Assembly: GCF_004297875.1 (NCBI RefSeq)
Contig: NZ_SCSK01000031.1
Span: 1 to 64,000, forward strand
Length of the DNA: 64,000 bases
Source of the DNA: Pandoraea sp.
GTDB taxonomy: Bacteria; Pseudomonadota; Gammaproteobacteria; Burkholderiales; Burkholderiaceae
Direction of reading: 5' to 3'
Shown: piece by piece, positions 1-9,792 of the stretch
Position numbering within the stretch: position 1 is the stretch's first letter
Layout of the letters: every line of letters begins with the position of its first letter
The notes under the pieces: generated by a model
What the model was told of the DNA's origin: nothing
Database searches by the model: none
The model's input: the letters and a program-made list of their open reading frames with translations, nothing else
Program-made: the position numbers and the translations under genes

Positions 1-113
1 CTGCCGCCCGTCGCCCCAGGCTTGGGCGCGCTCCCGCTCCCGCTCGTGCTCGTGCTCGCCGGGTGCGCCGGTAACTCGACTGGTCCGCCTCCATCCGCCG
101 GCATGATCAACAT
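1..113 (-). CDS. possible 5' end of an unknown gene, cut by the window edge
   Basis: An ATG at 113 on the minus strand opens a frame that stays open to the window edge (about 37 codons). The visible residues are low-complexity (Ser/Thr/Gly/Pro-rich), encoded by the simple repeats of gctccc and gctcgt at about 29-58. A GGAG lies 11 bases upstream, and AT-rich DNA lies further upstream. No family can be recognised from so short a piece. The alternative start at 104 is in the same frame. It could equally be non-coding. Confidence 0.3.
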   Translation of the reverse strand, partial: MLIMPADGGGPVELPAHPASTSTSGSGSAPKPGATGG

Positions 114-449
114 CGCTCACACACTCCGCTTCGCCTTTCGCGATCTGCCGAACGAGATCGAGCCAATCGCTACTATCGTCGTAGTACTGAATATATTAAT
201 TAAGTCGGCGTTGAGAAAACTGAAAACAATTCAGCCAAGCCGGCACAAAGACACTGACAGAGGAGAGTTTCGGGATCTTTCTATCGGTTGATGGCAGCAT
301 TTTGGTCGACGTCCCCGCCGTACTCAATTCGACCTATTCGTAGTTTGCGAGGTGGTTTGCGAGGCATTTTCCAGAAAATTCGTAGCGATAAAAAAACGCG
401 CCTCGGAACGAGGCGCGTCGTTGGCTGTTACCGCTGTCCCGCAGCGGGC
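114..449. other. intergenic region
   Basis: No convincing gene. It holds the terminator of the 5-oxoprolinase gene (389-418) and an AT-rich stretch at about 180-205 that may be the promoter region of the gene leaving the window on the minus strand. A short plus-strand frame starting at 22 looks like a shadow. Confidence 0.5.
389..418 (-). terminator. Rho-independent terminator of the 5-oxoprolinase gene
   Basis: A perfect 10-base inverted repeat (396-405 with 409-418) is followed on the minus strand by a run of seven T. It lies 32 bases after the stop codon of the minus-strand gene at 450-4118. Confidence 0.9.
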
Positions 450-3400
450 TCAGACTTGGGTCGGCCCGAAACCGCCGCCGCCAGGCGTCTGGATCACGAA
501 CAGGTCGCCGGCGGCCATCTGCACCTCGTGCGTGGCGCCAAATTCTTCGCGTGCCGAATGACCGTTGACCCGCGTGGCGCGTTCGACCCAGTTGCGCCCG
601 GGCGCGCCGCTGCCGCCGCCTTGCAGGCCGAACGGCGCCACGCGACGGTGATTGGCGAGAATCACCGCCGTCATCGGCTCGAGAAAGCGAATGCGCCGCT
701 CGGTACCGTTGCCACCGCGCCGCAGGCCAGCGCCGCCGCTGCCCTGCCGGATGCGGAAGTCTTCCAGGCGAACCGGGAAACGCCACTCGAGCACCTCCGG
801 ATCGGTCAGGCGCGAGTTGGTCATGTGGGTCTGGACCGCGTCGCAGCCGTCGAAGTCGGGACCGGCGCCGGCGCCGCCGCAGATCGTTTCGTAGTATTGG
901 AAGCGCTCGTTGCCGAACGTGAAGTTGTTCATCGTTCCCTGCGCGGCGGCCATCACACCGAGCGCTCCGTATAGCGTATCGGTGATGCATTGCGAGGTTT
1001 CGACGTTGCCCGCGACCACTGCAGCCGGGTAGCGCGGATTGAGCATCGATCCTTCCGGGATGACGATGCGCAGCGGCTTGAGGCAACCCGCATTCATCGG
1101 AATGTCGTCGTCGACCAAAGTGCGGAACACATACAGCACCGCTGCCTTGCAGACGGCGGCCGGTGCGTTGTAGTTGTCCTGGCGCTGCGCGCTGGTGCCG
1201 CTGAAGTCGATCACGGCGCTACGCTCGGCCTTGTCGATCGTAATGCGCACGGCGATTTTCGCGCCATGATCCATCTCGTATTCGAACTGCCCGTCCTTGA
1301 GCACCGTCAGGACGCGGCGCACCATCTCCTCGGCGTTGTCCTGCACGTGCTGCATATAGGCGCGCACGACCTCGAGGCCGAACTGACCGACCATCTTGTC
1401 GAGTTCTTCGACGCCCTTGGCGCACGCGGCGACCTGGGCGCGCAGATCGGCCAGATTCTGCTCGACATTGCGTACCGGATGCGGTCCCGAGCAGAGCAAT
1501 TCGCGCATGCGGCTCTCCAGGAACGTGCCTTCGGCGACCAGTTGCACGTTGTCAAGCAGCACCCCTTCCTGGTCGACATGGCACGAATTGGCAGGCATCG
1601 AGCCCGGCGTAATGCCGCCGATGTCGGCATGGTGCCCGCGCGCGGCGAGATAGAACAGCGGCTGTGCGTGCCCGGCGATGAACATCGGCGTGACCACCGT
1701 GACGTCGGGCAAATGGGTGCCGCCGGCGTAGGGGGCATTGAGCACGAACACGTCGCCCGGCTTCATGGAGCCGGCGCGGCGCGTGAGAACGGTTTGCACG
1801 CTCTCGCCCATCGAGCCCAGATGCACCGGCATATGCGGCGCGTTGGCGATCAGGTTGCCGTCGCCGTCGAAAATCGCGCATGAGAAATCCAGGCGCTCCT
1901 TGATATTGACCGACGACGAGGTATTGGCCAGCGTCACGCCCATCTGCTCGGCGATCGACATGAACAGATTATTGAACACTTCGAGCAGCACCGGATCGGC
2001 ATGCGTGCCGGCCGCGTAGGTGCGCGCCAGTGCGGTGGTCCGCTCGAGCACCAGATGATCGCGGCCGGTCAGGCGCGCGCTCCAGCCGGCCTCGATCACG
2101 GTAGTGGCGTTTTTCTCGATGACGATTGCCGGCCCCTGGAGCCGCACGCCGGGGCGCAAATGCTCGCGCTTGTAGACCGGTGCTTCGAGGTATTCGCCGC
2201 CGGCATAGACGCGCGCCCGCGCCACCGGGTCGGCGCTCGCCGTTTTGTCTTCGTCGACCAGCATTTCGGTTTCGACGTCCTGCCCGCGGCCGATGGCCTC
2301 GACAGCGATCGCTTCGATCACCAGCGGCTTGCCCGGCATCAGGAAGCCATAGCGCTCCCGATAGATACGCTCGAATACGGCCGTCACCGATGAGCCATCG
2401 CGCGCGAACGGTATTTCGAGGGTGGTGTCGGTGCCTTCGTATTTGACGTAGAGCGTGCGCTGGGCGCTGATCTGGCCGGCCTCGATACCCTGTTCGGCCA
2501 CCTCGCCCATGGCAACGTCTTCGAGCGCCTGATAGCTCGGCTCGCACCGACCCAGTTCGGCGTCGCTCAGGCGCGCCTCGACCGCCTGCTGGCGCAGCGC
2601 GCGCACGTCGGCCAGGCCCATGCCGTAGGCCGACATCACCCCCGCGAGCGGATGAATGAAGACTTTTTCCATGCCGAGCGCATCGGCCACCAGGCAGGCA
2701 TGCTGCCCACCCGCGCCGCCGAAGCTGCACAGCGTATAGCGGGTGACGTCGTAGCCGCGCTGCACGGAAATCTGCTTGATCGCGTTGGCCATGTTCTCGA
2801 TCGCGATCTTGAGGAAGCCCTCGGCCACCTGTTCGGGCGTCTGCTTCACGCCGGTGGCGCGCTCGACTTCCTCCGCCACGGCTTCGAACTTGCGGCGCAC
2901 GACTTCGGTATCGAGCGGCATGTCGCCGTGCGGGCCGAATACTTTCGGAAAGAACGCGGCGTCGAGCTTGCCGACCATCACGTTGCAATCGGTCACCGTC
3001 AGCGGGCCGCCGCGCCGGTAGCAGGCCGGCCCGGGATTGGCGCCGGCGCTTTCCGGTCCGACCCGGAAGCGGCTGCCGTCGAACGTGCAGATGGAGCCGC
3101 CGCCGGCGGCGACCGTATGAATTTTCATCATCGGCGCGCGCAGGCGCACGCCGGCGACTTCGGTGACGAACTCGCGCTCGTACTGGCCGGCGTAATGCGT
3201 GACGTCGGTCGAGGTGCCGCCCATGTCGAAGCCGATGATCTTGTCGAATCCGGCCAATTTCGAGACCTGCACCGCGCCGACGATGCCGCCGGCCGGGCCG
3301 GAGAGAATCGCATCCTTGCCGTGGAATTTGTGGGCGTCGGTCAGCCCGCCGCTGCTTTGCATGAACTGCAGGCGCACGCCGCCGAGCTGGCCCTGCACCT

Positions 3401-4118
3401 GCGCGACATAGCGGCGCAGGATCGGCGAGAGGTAAGCATCGACCACCGTGGTATCGCCGCGCGAGACCAGCTTCATCAGCGGACTCACTTCGTGGCTCAC
3501 CGATACTTGTGTGAAGCCGATGCGCCGGGCCAGCGCCGCCACCGCCTCCTCATGGCGCGTGAAGCGATAGCCGTGCATCAGCACCACGGCGCAGGCACGG
3601 ATGCCGCGCTCGTAGGCCACGCGCAGGTCGCGCTCGGCCGCCTGCAGATCCAGCGGACGGGTCACGTCGCCGTGGGCATCGATGCGCTCGTCGATCTCGA
3701 CCACATGCTCATAGAGCAGCGAGGGCAGCTCGATGCGCCGCACGAACAATTTCGGACGGTGTTGATATGCGATGCGCAGCGCGTCGCCAAAGCCGCGCGT
3801 GATGGCCAGCACGGTCGGCTCGCCATTGCGCTCGAGCAGCGCATTGGTGGCCACCGTGGTGCCGATGCGCACCACCTCGATCTGATCGACCGGAATCTCG
3901 CCACCGGGGCGCACCCCGAGCAATTCGCGAATGCCCTGCACCGCCGAGTCGGCGTAGCGCTCCGGGTTTTCCGAGAGCAATTTATGCGTGACCAGCGAGC
4001 CGTCCGGGCGGCGCGCCACGATATCGGTGAACGTGCCGCCCCGGTCAATCCAGAATTGCCAGCGATCGGCAGGCTTGGCGGAGGCAGGCGCAAGGCGAGA
4101 TGAGTTGAGCGTTGTCAT
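450..4118 (-). CDS. 5-oxoprolinase / hydantoinase A+B fusion protein
   Basis: 1222 residues. The N-terminal half is hydantoinase A/oxoprolinase-like: [19 protein letters not shown] near residue 20, and the actin-like phosphate loop DMGGTSTD near residue 300. The C-terminal half is a hydantoinase B domain, with [16 protein letters not shown] and a Gly-rich end (QTPGGGGFG). The fused length matches ATP-dependent 5-oxoprolinases, which open 5-oxoproline to glutamate in the cytoplasm. A hydantoinase on another cyclic amide cannot be excluded. The start at 4118 was chosen because the family begins just upstream of the IDRGGTFTD motif; the frame extends 46 codons further but that part has no family similarity. 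The gene stands alone and has its own terminator. Confidence 0.9.
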   Translation of the reverse strand: MTTLNSSRLAPASAKPADRWQFWIDRGGTFTDIVARRPDGSLVTHKLLSENPERYADSAVQGIRELLGVRPGGEIPVDQIEVVRIGTTVATNALLERNGEPTVLAITRGFGDALRIAYQHRPKLFVRRIELPSLLYEHVVEIDERIDAHGDVTRPLDLQAAERDLRVAYERGIRACAVVLMHGYRFTRHEEAVAALARRIGFTQVSVSHEVSPLMKLVSRGDTTVVDAYLSPILRRYVAQVQGQLGGVRLQFMQSSGGLTDAHKFHGKDAILSGPAGGIVGAVQVSKLAGFDKIIGFDMGGTSTDVTHYAGQYEREFVTEVAGVRLRAPMMKIHTVAAGGGSICTFDGSRFRVGPESAGANPGPACYRRGGPLTVTDCNVMVGKLDAAFFPKVFGPHGDMPLDTEVVRRKFEAVAEEVERATGVKQTPEQVAEGFLKIAIENMANAIKQISVQRGYDVTRYTLCSFGGAGGQHACLVADALGMEKVFIHPLAGVMSAYGMGLADVRALRQQAVEARLSDAELGRCEPSYQALEDVAMGEVAEQGIEAGQISAQRTLYVKYEGTDTTLEIPFARDGSSVTAVFERIYRERYGFLMPGKPLVIEAIAVEAIGRGQDVETEMLVDEDKTASADPVARARVYAGGEYLEAPVYKREHLRPGVRLQGPAIVIEKNATTVIEAGWSARLTGRDHLVLERTTALARTYAAGTHADPVLLEVFNNLFMSIAEQMGVTLANTSSSVNIKERLDFSCAIFDGDGNLIANAPHMPVHLGSMGESVQTVLTRRAGSMKPGDVFVLNAPYAGGTHLPDVTVVTPMFIAGHAQPLFYLAARGHHADIGGITPGSMPANSCHVDQEGVLLDNVQLVAEGTFLESRMRELLCSGPHPVRNVEQNLADLRAQVAACAKGVEELDKMVGQFGLEVVRAYMQHVQDNAEEMVRRVLTVLKDGQFEYEMDHGAKIAVRITIDKAERSAVIDFSGTSAQRQDNYNAPAAVCKAAVLYVFRTLVDDDIPMNAGCLKPLRIVIPEGSMLNPRYPAAVVAGNVETSQCITDTLYGALGVMAAAQGTMNNFTFGNERFQYYETICGGAGAGPDFDGCDAVQTHMTNSRLTDPEVLEWRFPVRLEDFRIRQGSGGAGLRRGGNGTERRIRFLEPMTAVILANHRRVAPFGLQGGGSGAPGRNWVERATRVNGHSAREEFGATHEVQMAAGDLFVIQTPGGGGFGPTQV

Positions 4119-4498
4119 GGATAGGTCCCGGCAAAAATCCGCATTCGACAGATGTCGCGCGGCGATTGGGTGGTCGTTATGAATCGTGCAGGCAATCGGA
4201 ATCGGTGGATATGGTGCCGGCAACGGCAGCACACGCGCAGATCGAGAACATGTCATCTCCTTGTCATACCCGGCGGGACTGTCCGGCTTTGGCTATTGGC
4301 GACGTCCCGTTCATGAAAACTTTAAATTTATATTGACATATCATCTACAATTTATCAACAATTTACCCAATTACTACGAAAGAGCATTTGCGGATCGCCG
4401 TTCAACCCGTCGACGCGAACACAGCAACCGCCCCAACACCGCTCTCCCGCGACGCTCGCACCAGCGGCTCGCCGGGCGGCGTTTTAGGAGACAGCACC
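4119..4498. promoter_or_regulatory. divergent promoter region between the 5-oxoprolinase and LuxR genes
   Basis: 380 bases without a gene. The section 4318-4380 is markedly AT-rich. It contains TTGACA at 4333-4338 followed after 18 bases by AACAAT at 4357-4362, a weak sigma-70-like pair reading toward the LuxR gene. No clear lux-box dyad was found by eye. Confidence 0.4.
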
Positions 4499-5416
4499 GT
4501 GACATCTGCCCATCTCACCCCTCGTGCAAGCACCCGCATGCCGCCCTGGCCGGGCCTGACTTTGCTAACGCCGCGCACTCAGCAGTCCATGGCCCCCATG
4601 CAAATGCCGGAAATCGATCACCTCCAGGTTCATCAATTGCCGTTTCAACCTGCGCCGAGCGAATGGTTGACCGTGCCCGCCCGCGGCTGTTCGTCGATCG
4701 CGGGCGAACTGGTCGCGGCGCGCGATCTTGGCGAGCGCATGCGGCTGATTCATGGCATGTTGCGCATCATCGGGTTCACCCACTTGAGCTACGTGACGCT
4801 GCATGCCAGCGGCGAGCGGATCTCGCGCGCCACGTTTCTCGACAGCGCGGCTCCCGCTCATCTGGACGACGCCTATTTCTCGCAGGGGCACTACCTGATC
4901 GACCCGCGTCTGCAGACCATGGCCGACAGCGGCATGCCGGTGGTGTGGGATATCGACCATCTCTGCGCGAACTTGCGCGGCCTGTTGCCCACCCAGCGGG
5001 TGCGCGATTTTCTGTCGAGCCTGCATGGCGCCGTGGCCCACAGCGGGTTCATGCTGCGCGTGCCGATCGCCAATGCGCCGCTGCAGGTGCTGATCAGTTT
5101 TGCGGCGCCTCATCGCGATCGGGAATGGATGACCGATGCGGTCTTCGGCCAGGCGCTGATGCTCGCCTGTGCGCTGCACCAAAGCATCTGCACCAGCGTA
5201 CGTCTTGCGCTGCGCGAAGACGATGCATCGCTGTCGTCGATGCAGCAGCGCATCCTCGCGTGTTTGGCCAGCGGCATGAGCGACAAGGAAATTGCTCAGC
5301 GGCTGCACACCACCACGCATAACGTCGACTATCACCTGCGCTTTTTGCGCAAGCGGTATGCGGCGTCCAATCGCACCGAATTGGCCTATGCCGCCGGGCG
5401 GCTCGGTCTGGTGTGA
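4499..5416 (+). CDS. LuxR-family transcriptional regulator with autoinducer-binding-type domain
   Basis: 305 residues. The start is a GTG at 4499, preceded at eight bases by AGGAG; an in-frame TTG at 4388 would add 37 residues of no recognisable domain. The central part (about residues 65-220) resembles the autoinducer-binding domain of LuxR/LasR proteins (FTHLSYVTLH, YLIDPRL, GFMLRVPI). The C-terminus (about 240-300) is a LuxR helix-turn-helix with LACLASGMSDKEIAQRL and HNVDYHLRFLRKRY. No luxI-type synthase is adjacent, so it is probably a solo LuxR that answers another signal. It is divergent from the 5-oxoprolinase gene, which is its most obvious candidate target. Confidence 0.85.
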   Translation: MTSAHLTPRASTRMPPWPGLTLLTPRTQQSMAPMQMPEIDHLQVHQLPFQPAPSEWLTVPARGCSSIAGELVAARDLGERMRLIHGMLRIIGFTHLSYVTLHASGERISRATFLDSAAPAHLDDAYFSQGHYLIDPRLQTMADSGMPVVWDIDHLCANLRGLLPTQRVRDFLSSLHGAVAHSGFMLRVPIANAPLQVLISFAAPHRDREWMTDAVFGQALMLACALHQSICTSVRLALREDDASLSSMQQRILACLASGMSDKEIAQRLHTTTHNVDYHLRFLRKRYAASNRTELAYAAGRLGLV

Positions 5417-5721
5417 TTCCGCGCGGGCCACACGGCCCGTTACCGTGGTATCGGGTAGCAGGCAAACATGCGGGAGGCCGTCAAGTTACGGCCCTTGCCG
5501 AGCGCTGCCGTCATCGCCGTCGGCCGCCGTTTCCGCCTCATTCCGATGCTCGTTGCGATCGACAGGAACGCAGTGTTCGAGGTACGGGCCCCACCCAGGC
5601 TGGTGCCGCCAGCGGCAAATATCGGACTGCCGTACTTCCTGCTGCACCGCTGATCGGCCTCTTTCCTGAGTTGTTGACAGCGGCGATGCCCGCGCCAAGC
5701 CGCCCAGGCCGGTCTCGCCGC
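5417..5721. other. intergenic region, convergent gene ends
   Basis: 305 bases between two converging genes. There is a perfect six-base inverted repeat with a four-base loop at 5424-5439 just after the LuxR stop codon, without a T-run, so only a weak terminator candidate. Nothing else was recognised. Confidence 0.4.
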
Positions 5722-8700
5722 TCAGATGAGCTGAATCGGCGGCATCACGCCATACTTCAGCAGCGCATCGTCGAATGCCTGCGCGAGCTGCGTCATCGGC
5801 ACGCTCTGCCAATTGTCGGGAAACGATTTGATCGCACTGGCAATCACGTCGGCCTGATGCGGTGTCAGGCTATTGAGCCAGGCGACCATCTGCTGTTCGG
5901 ATTGGTAACCGTGCTTGAAGTACGCGCCGAGGAACGGTCCGGCGCTAGGCGGCGAACCGGAGAACGCCGTCGCGTGCTTGGCGAGCTGCGCGGCAATATC
6001 AGGCTGTACGCCCATCGCCACGAGCAACTGCTTGTCGTTGCCGTCGTAGGCATGCGAGCGTGAGTACCCATCGGCGGCGGTGTAGATGGCCGCGCCGGCA
6101 AGCACCAGCAGCGCGCCGATGCCGGTCCAGCCGGCCGCGTCCAGCCCCAGCACGGTGGCTCCTGCCGGCAGCTCTGACGCATCGATGCCCGGGCCGGTGA
6201 GTAACGCCGCATAGCCGGTGGCGTTCAGCACGTTGCCCACGCCTTTCCAGTTCTCTCCGTCCGCAAACTCCTGTGCCGCCTCGACCGCGCCGAGAATCGA
6301 CGATGCGAGATCCGAGGTGTCCTGCATGGCCAGGTGAATCGATATCTTGAGCCCCGAGCTGGCCAGCTTGGGCAGCCCAAGCTCATCGAGCTGGGCGGCG
6401 ATTTTTTCATAGCCGCGTGCGAGCGGCGTCACGCCCGAGCCTGGACGAATCGAACCAAGCACGTCGCTCGGAATTGTCGCGGACATTGCGTACGATACGC
6501 CCGCCAGATCCTGCCGGATGCCAGAGGCGCCATCGGTCAGCAGCACCGAGAGTCCGCCGTCGGCCGCTTCGCTGAGCGAATACGCGCCATTCTGGAAGTA
6601 CAGCACCGCGCCCAGCGTCTTGTTCGCGCGCTTCCATGCGGTTTGCGCCAGCTTGGCGCCGCCCGGAGTCAGAACCTGGCCGGGCCCCGCGCTGGCCAGA
6701 TTGGCAATCAGCTTCGTGCCCATTTGCTCGACCACTTTGCGCAGCGAGCGCTGCAGCCATACCGTGTTGGTCGACGGTTCGACCGGTGCGGCGCTGCCCG
6801 GCTTGCCGGCGCCCACCAGCGTGGGCAGCGCAGCGAGCGCCTTGGTGACGCTGGGCGTGTTTGCCACCGACCAGTTGTACTGCCCGCTGCGAAAATTCAT
6901 CGGTGCGTCGACGTCGAAGCCGGTGACGCCGTGCAGCTCGCCGCTATATGCCGCCACAGCCATGCGCACGCTGTCGGTCGTCTCTTGCATCTGCGCGATC
7001 TGGGCGCCATCGTCATTGAGCTTTTTGGCATCGGCGGGATTATCGGCGAGCAGCGTCTTGATCAATTGCTGCTGTTGCGCGGGCGTGCTGTCGGCGCCCC
7101 AGTCCTTGAGCGGCACGGTGAGAAACGCCGCGTCGTCCGTGGTCTGTTTGTCGAGCGCGTCGACCGAGCCCTTGAGCGTGTCGAGCCCGACCCGCACCCC
7201 GTCGAGCGCGGCGCTGGCAAAGATCGGATTCAGATAGCGCTGCGCCTGAGCGGCAACCGCGAGCCCGAGCGAGGCATTGCCCTGCCCGGTCGCGTCGGCG
7301 AATATCTGGCTCATCAAACGCGGGTTTTGAAAGACATCGAGCCCCTTGTCGGGCGGCATGCCGTCGGCCTCGGCGACGAAATCCACGGCGATGCGGTCAA
7401 CCGCCTGCTTGCCCAGCCCTGCCTTCCCCTGGTCGCTCTCCGTGCCATGCTGGCAGGCCGCCGCAAGGTAGCCAATGATCGTGATGGGCGGGTCGCTCAT
7501 GCCGTCGTAGCTCGTCAAGCCGTGCACCACCTGTTTGACGAGTTGCTGGATACGAGGGTCGGCCAGAATTTGCGCGACTTGCGCGGGCGTCGCGGTCTGC
7601 GGATCGGTGGCGGCCGCCAGCGCCTTCATCGCCGCAACCGCACCGCCGCTGTGATACGCCGCCAGCACGCCGTTGACCGGCTTATCGATCAGCACCGCCT
7701 GGCGCGCGTCGGCGATGCCAGCCTTGATCGCCTGGGCGAAGCGAGGATCGCCGCCGGCATAGGTCAGGTAGACGCTGCCCCGCGCGGTGATATCGCCCAG
7801 CGCGGCGGCGCCCTGATCGGTGCCGGTCGTGGCGGCGATCTGCTGGGCGGCGAGCGTGCGCACCTGGGCCCAGTCGCCGGCAGCCGCGGCCGCATCGATC
7901 TTGCCGAGTTGCCCGCTGTTGCGGCCCTGCGCATCGAGCGTGCCTTGATACATCTTGAGCGCATCGTCGACGGCTTTCTGGAAGGTCGCGTCGCCCGGTG
8001 CGCGCGCGCGGATGGTGGCCGCCAGCGCCTTGGCATCGGGCACCGACTGACGTGTGCCGGCGTACTCGAGTTCCTGGTAAATCGTCGCGGACAGTGTCGC
8101 CACGCTCGATTTGTATTGCGATGCGGGTGCGGCTTCCGCTGCATGCAACTCGGTGCGCTGCTGCTCGAGCAACGCCAGGCGGGTCGGGTCGAGCACCGTC
8201 ACCGAAGTACCGATCGGCAGCGAATACACGGTACCGAGCGGATTGGCCGGCCGCGTGCCGAACGCCGAGCGATCCAGCGTCGGCGTCGCGGCCAGATTGG
8301 CGTTGAGCAGCGCGGTATCGTCGACGAGCCTGGGCTGGGCGAAAATGTTTTGCTGCTGCAGCACCTGGTAAGGCGACATGCCCGGCGCGAGCGGTGTTTG
8401 CTCGATACCCAGCTCCGGCGCGCCCGGCGCGAACAGCCCGACACTGTTTGAAGGCATGAGCTGACTGTCCGGCGTGCTCGACTGGGTCGGCAGCGGCGGT
8501 AGCGTGCCAGGCACCTCGGCCAGCGGCACGCCGCTGGCCCACAGGTCGTGCCCCGGCTGCGCGCGGCCCGACGGATAGATCACCAGGTTACCGTCGTCCT
8601 GCACCGCCAGCCAGGCGCCGGCATGCGAGGCCGTGCCGCTGGCCCAAACCGCGGCGCCGCCTCCCGCGCCGCGATACAAGGCCAGATTGCCGTCCGGCTG

Positions 8701-9039
8701 CATCAGCGCGAGCGTCGCACCGGAGCCTGCGGTATGACTGGTCCAGACGACTACATTGGTGGTGCGGTCGATTTCGACCAGATTGCCGTCGCTCTGCATC
8801 CTCAGCTCGAAGCGCCCGTTGGCCGACAGCACGCTCTGCCCCGCCGACAGGCAGGTGCCCGCGGCAAGCTGTCCAGGCGTTGGGATCGGCCCCGGCTTTG
8901 GCGTCTGCCGCGGTGTTGACGCAGGCTTGACGACCGGCTTCGCCGGTGTCCCGGCAGCCAGGGCCGGCATCATCGCCGACCCGGCAAACGGCTCGGCAGG
9001 CCGATCGGCCAGCAAGCCGCCGTCGATAGGAAATGTCAT
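5722..9039 (-). CDS. large B-lectin (bulb-type mannose-binding) domain protein
   Basis: 1105 residues. A Pro-rich N-terminus (about 25-57) leads into a bulb-type lectin domain at about 58-171. It has three copies of the mannose-binding signature, read as QSDGNLVEI, QPDGNLALY and QDDGNLVIY; the first lacks the final Tyr. The next 850 residues are Ala/Gln/Asp-rich and mostly helical-looking, and I do not recognise them. Near residue 980 a hydrophobic segment (GIGALLVLAGAAIYTAA) could cross a membrane, and the last 80 residues are a compact unit (LTPHQADVIASAIKSFPDNW). No Sec signal peptide is visible, so export by a specialised system is possible but unproven. The ATG at 9039 has GGAAC upstream; a GTG at 9072 would add 11 residues. 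Confidence 0.7.
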   Translation of the reverse strand: MTFPIDGGLLADRPAEPFAGSAMMPALAAGTPAKPVVKPASTPRQTPKPGPIPTPGQLAAGTCLSAGQSVLSANGRFELRMQSDGNLVEIDRTTNVVVWTSHTAGSGATLALMQPDGNLALYRGAGGGAAVWASGTASHAGAWLAVQDDGNLVIYPSGRAQPGHDLWASGVPLAEVPGTLPPLPTQSSTPDSQLMPSNSVGLFAPGAPELGIEQTPLAPGMSPYQVLQQQNIFAQPRLVDDTALLNANLAATPTLDRSAFGTRPANPLGTVYSLPIGTSVTVLDPTRLALLEQQRTELHAAEAAPASQYKSSVATLSATIYQELEYAGTRQSVPDAKALAATIRARAPGDATFQKAVDDALKMYQGTLDAQGRNSGQLGKIDAAAAAGDWAQVRTLAAQQIAATTGTDQGAAALGDITARGSVYLTYAGGDPRFAQAIKAGIADARQAVLIDKPVNGVLAAYHSGGAVAAMKALAAATDPQTATPAQVAQILADPRIQQLVKQVVHGLTSYDGMSDPPITIIGYLAAACQHGTESDQGKAGLGKQAVDRIAVDFVAEADGMPPDKGLDVFQNPRLMSQIFADATGQGNASLGLAVAAQAQRYLNPIFASAALDGVRVGLDTLKGSVDALDKQTTDDAAFLTVPLKDWGADSTPAQQQQLIKTLLADNPADAKKLNDDGAQIAQMQETTDSVRMAVAAYSGELHGVTGFDVDAPMNFRSGQYNWSVANTPSVTKALAALPTLVGAGKPGSAAPVEPSTNTVWLQRSLRKVVEQMGTKLIANLASAGPGQVLTPGGAKLAQTAWKRANKTLGAVLYFQNGAYSLSEAADGGLSVLLTDGASGIRQDLAGVSYAMSATIPSDVLGSIRPGSGVTPLARGYEKIAAQLDELGLPKLASSGLKISIHLAMQDTSDLASSILGAVEAAQEFADGENWKGVGNVLNATGYAALLTGPGIDASELPAGATVLGLDAAGWTGIGALLVLAGAAIYTAADGYSRSHAYDGNDKQLLVAMGVQPDIAAQLAKHATAFSGSPPSAGPFLGAYFKHGYQSEQQMVAWLNSLTPHQADVIASAIKSFPDNWQSVPMTQLAQAFDDALLKYGVMPPIQLI

Positions 9040-9253
9040 GGCGTTCCACACGTTTTTGTGAAGATCGCGCACAGCATCTGCAACGGCGATGACAGCAATA
9101 TGTCATGGCCCGCCAACCACGGGATTACGTAGGTGCCGCGCTCCCGGCCGTAACCATGCCCGGTTTCCGGCACAAATCCGCCCACGCCCCGCCAACTGGC
9201 ATTCGATGTGGCGGGCGCGACACACGCTTGCAAATGATATGGGTTTTCTGAGA

Positions 9254-9277
9254 AAATAATAAACACGTTTATTATTT
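9254..9277. promoter_or_regulatory. palindromic operator in front of the marR-type gene
   Basis: A perfect 10-base inverted repeat, AAATAATAAA-cacg-TTTATTATTT, ends only eight bases before the ATG of the MarR-type gene. MarR proteins bind AT-rich dyads of this size. The position suggests direct autoregulation of the regulator and its efflux partner; it may also affect the divergent lectin gene. It leaves almost no room for a ribosome binding site. Confidence 0.7.
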
Positions 9278-9285
9278 CCCGTATC

Positions 9286-9762
9286 ATGCGCAGAATCGAC
9301 TGGTCTTCCCGCTTCGGCGTTCTGGTTCACGATGTGGCCCGCGTGTACTCGCGCTCGTTCGATCGCCAGGCGCGCGACCATTTCGATCTGACGCGCGCGC
9401 AATGCCGGGTGCTGGTGATGCTCGACCGCTACGGCGTGATGAGCCAGAAAGCGCTGGCCGAGCGCATGGAACTCACGCCGATGGCCCTGGTGCGACTGGT
9501 CGACCGACTCGAAGAGAAACACCTGCTGCGCCGCGTGCCCGACCCCTGCGACAAGCGAGCATTCCAATTGCATCTGAATCAACAAGGCGAAGACAAGATC
9601 GACGCGATCGTGGCTTTCAGCAATGTCATCGAAACCGAGGCGTTGCAGCAGATCAGCGCCACCGAAAAAGCCGAGCTCGAGCGCCTGCTGCGCAAGGTGC
9701 TGAACAATCTGACCGCCAGCGAAACCGCCGCGGCCCAGCGCGCCGATGGCAATGCGCACTGA
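9286..9762 (+). CDS. MarR-family transcriptional regulator
   Basis: 158 residues with a winged helix at about 35-105: LTRAQCRVLVMLDRYGVMSQ, then KALAERMELTPMALVRLVDR, and the wing DPCDKRAFQLHL, where MarR proteins usually have D-x-R-D/K-R. It lies 30 bases upstream of a DHA2-type efflux pump in the same direction. By family precedent it is a repressor of the pump that releases DNA on binding an aromatic or amphipathic ligand. The operator-like palindrome at 9254-9277 abuts its start. Confidence 0.93.
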   Translation: MRRIDWSSRFGVLVHDVARVYSRSFDRQARDHFDLTRAQCRVLVMLDRYGVMSQKALAERMELTPMALVRLVDRLEEKHLLRRVPDPCDKRAFQLHLNQQGEDKIDAIVAFSNVIETEALQQISATEKAELERLLRKVLNNLTASETAAAQRADGNAH

Positions 9763-9792
9763 ACCACGCCGGCGCGGCCCGCGGACCCTTTC

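Noticed and set aside
22..291. 89-residue frame with a signal-peptide-like start
   Set aside because: The Leu/Pro/Val start is a by-product of simple repeats, no ribosome binding site is visible, and the rest is not protein-like.
2652..4103. 483-residue plus-strand frame opposite the 5-oxoprolinase gene
   Set aside because: Antisense shadow of a gene with a complete family match and its own terminator.
5424..5439. Terminator after the LuxR gene
   Set aside because: Six-base stem with no T-run; mentioned only as a weak candidate.
6334..8451. 705-residue plus-strand frame opposite the B-lectin gene
   Set aside because: Arg/His-rich antisense shadow; the minus strand carries clear lectin repeats.
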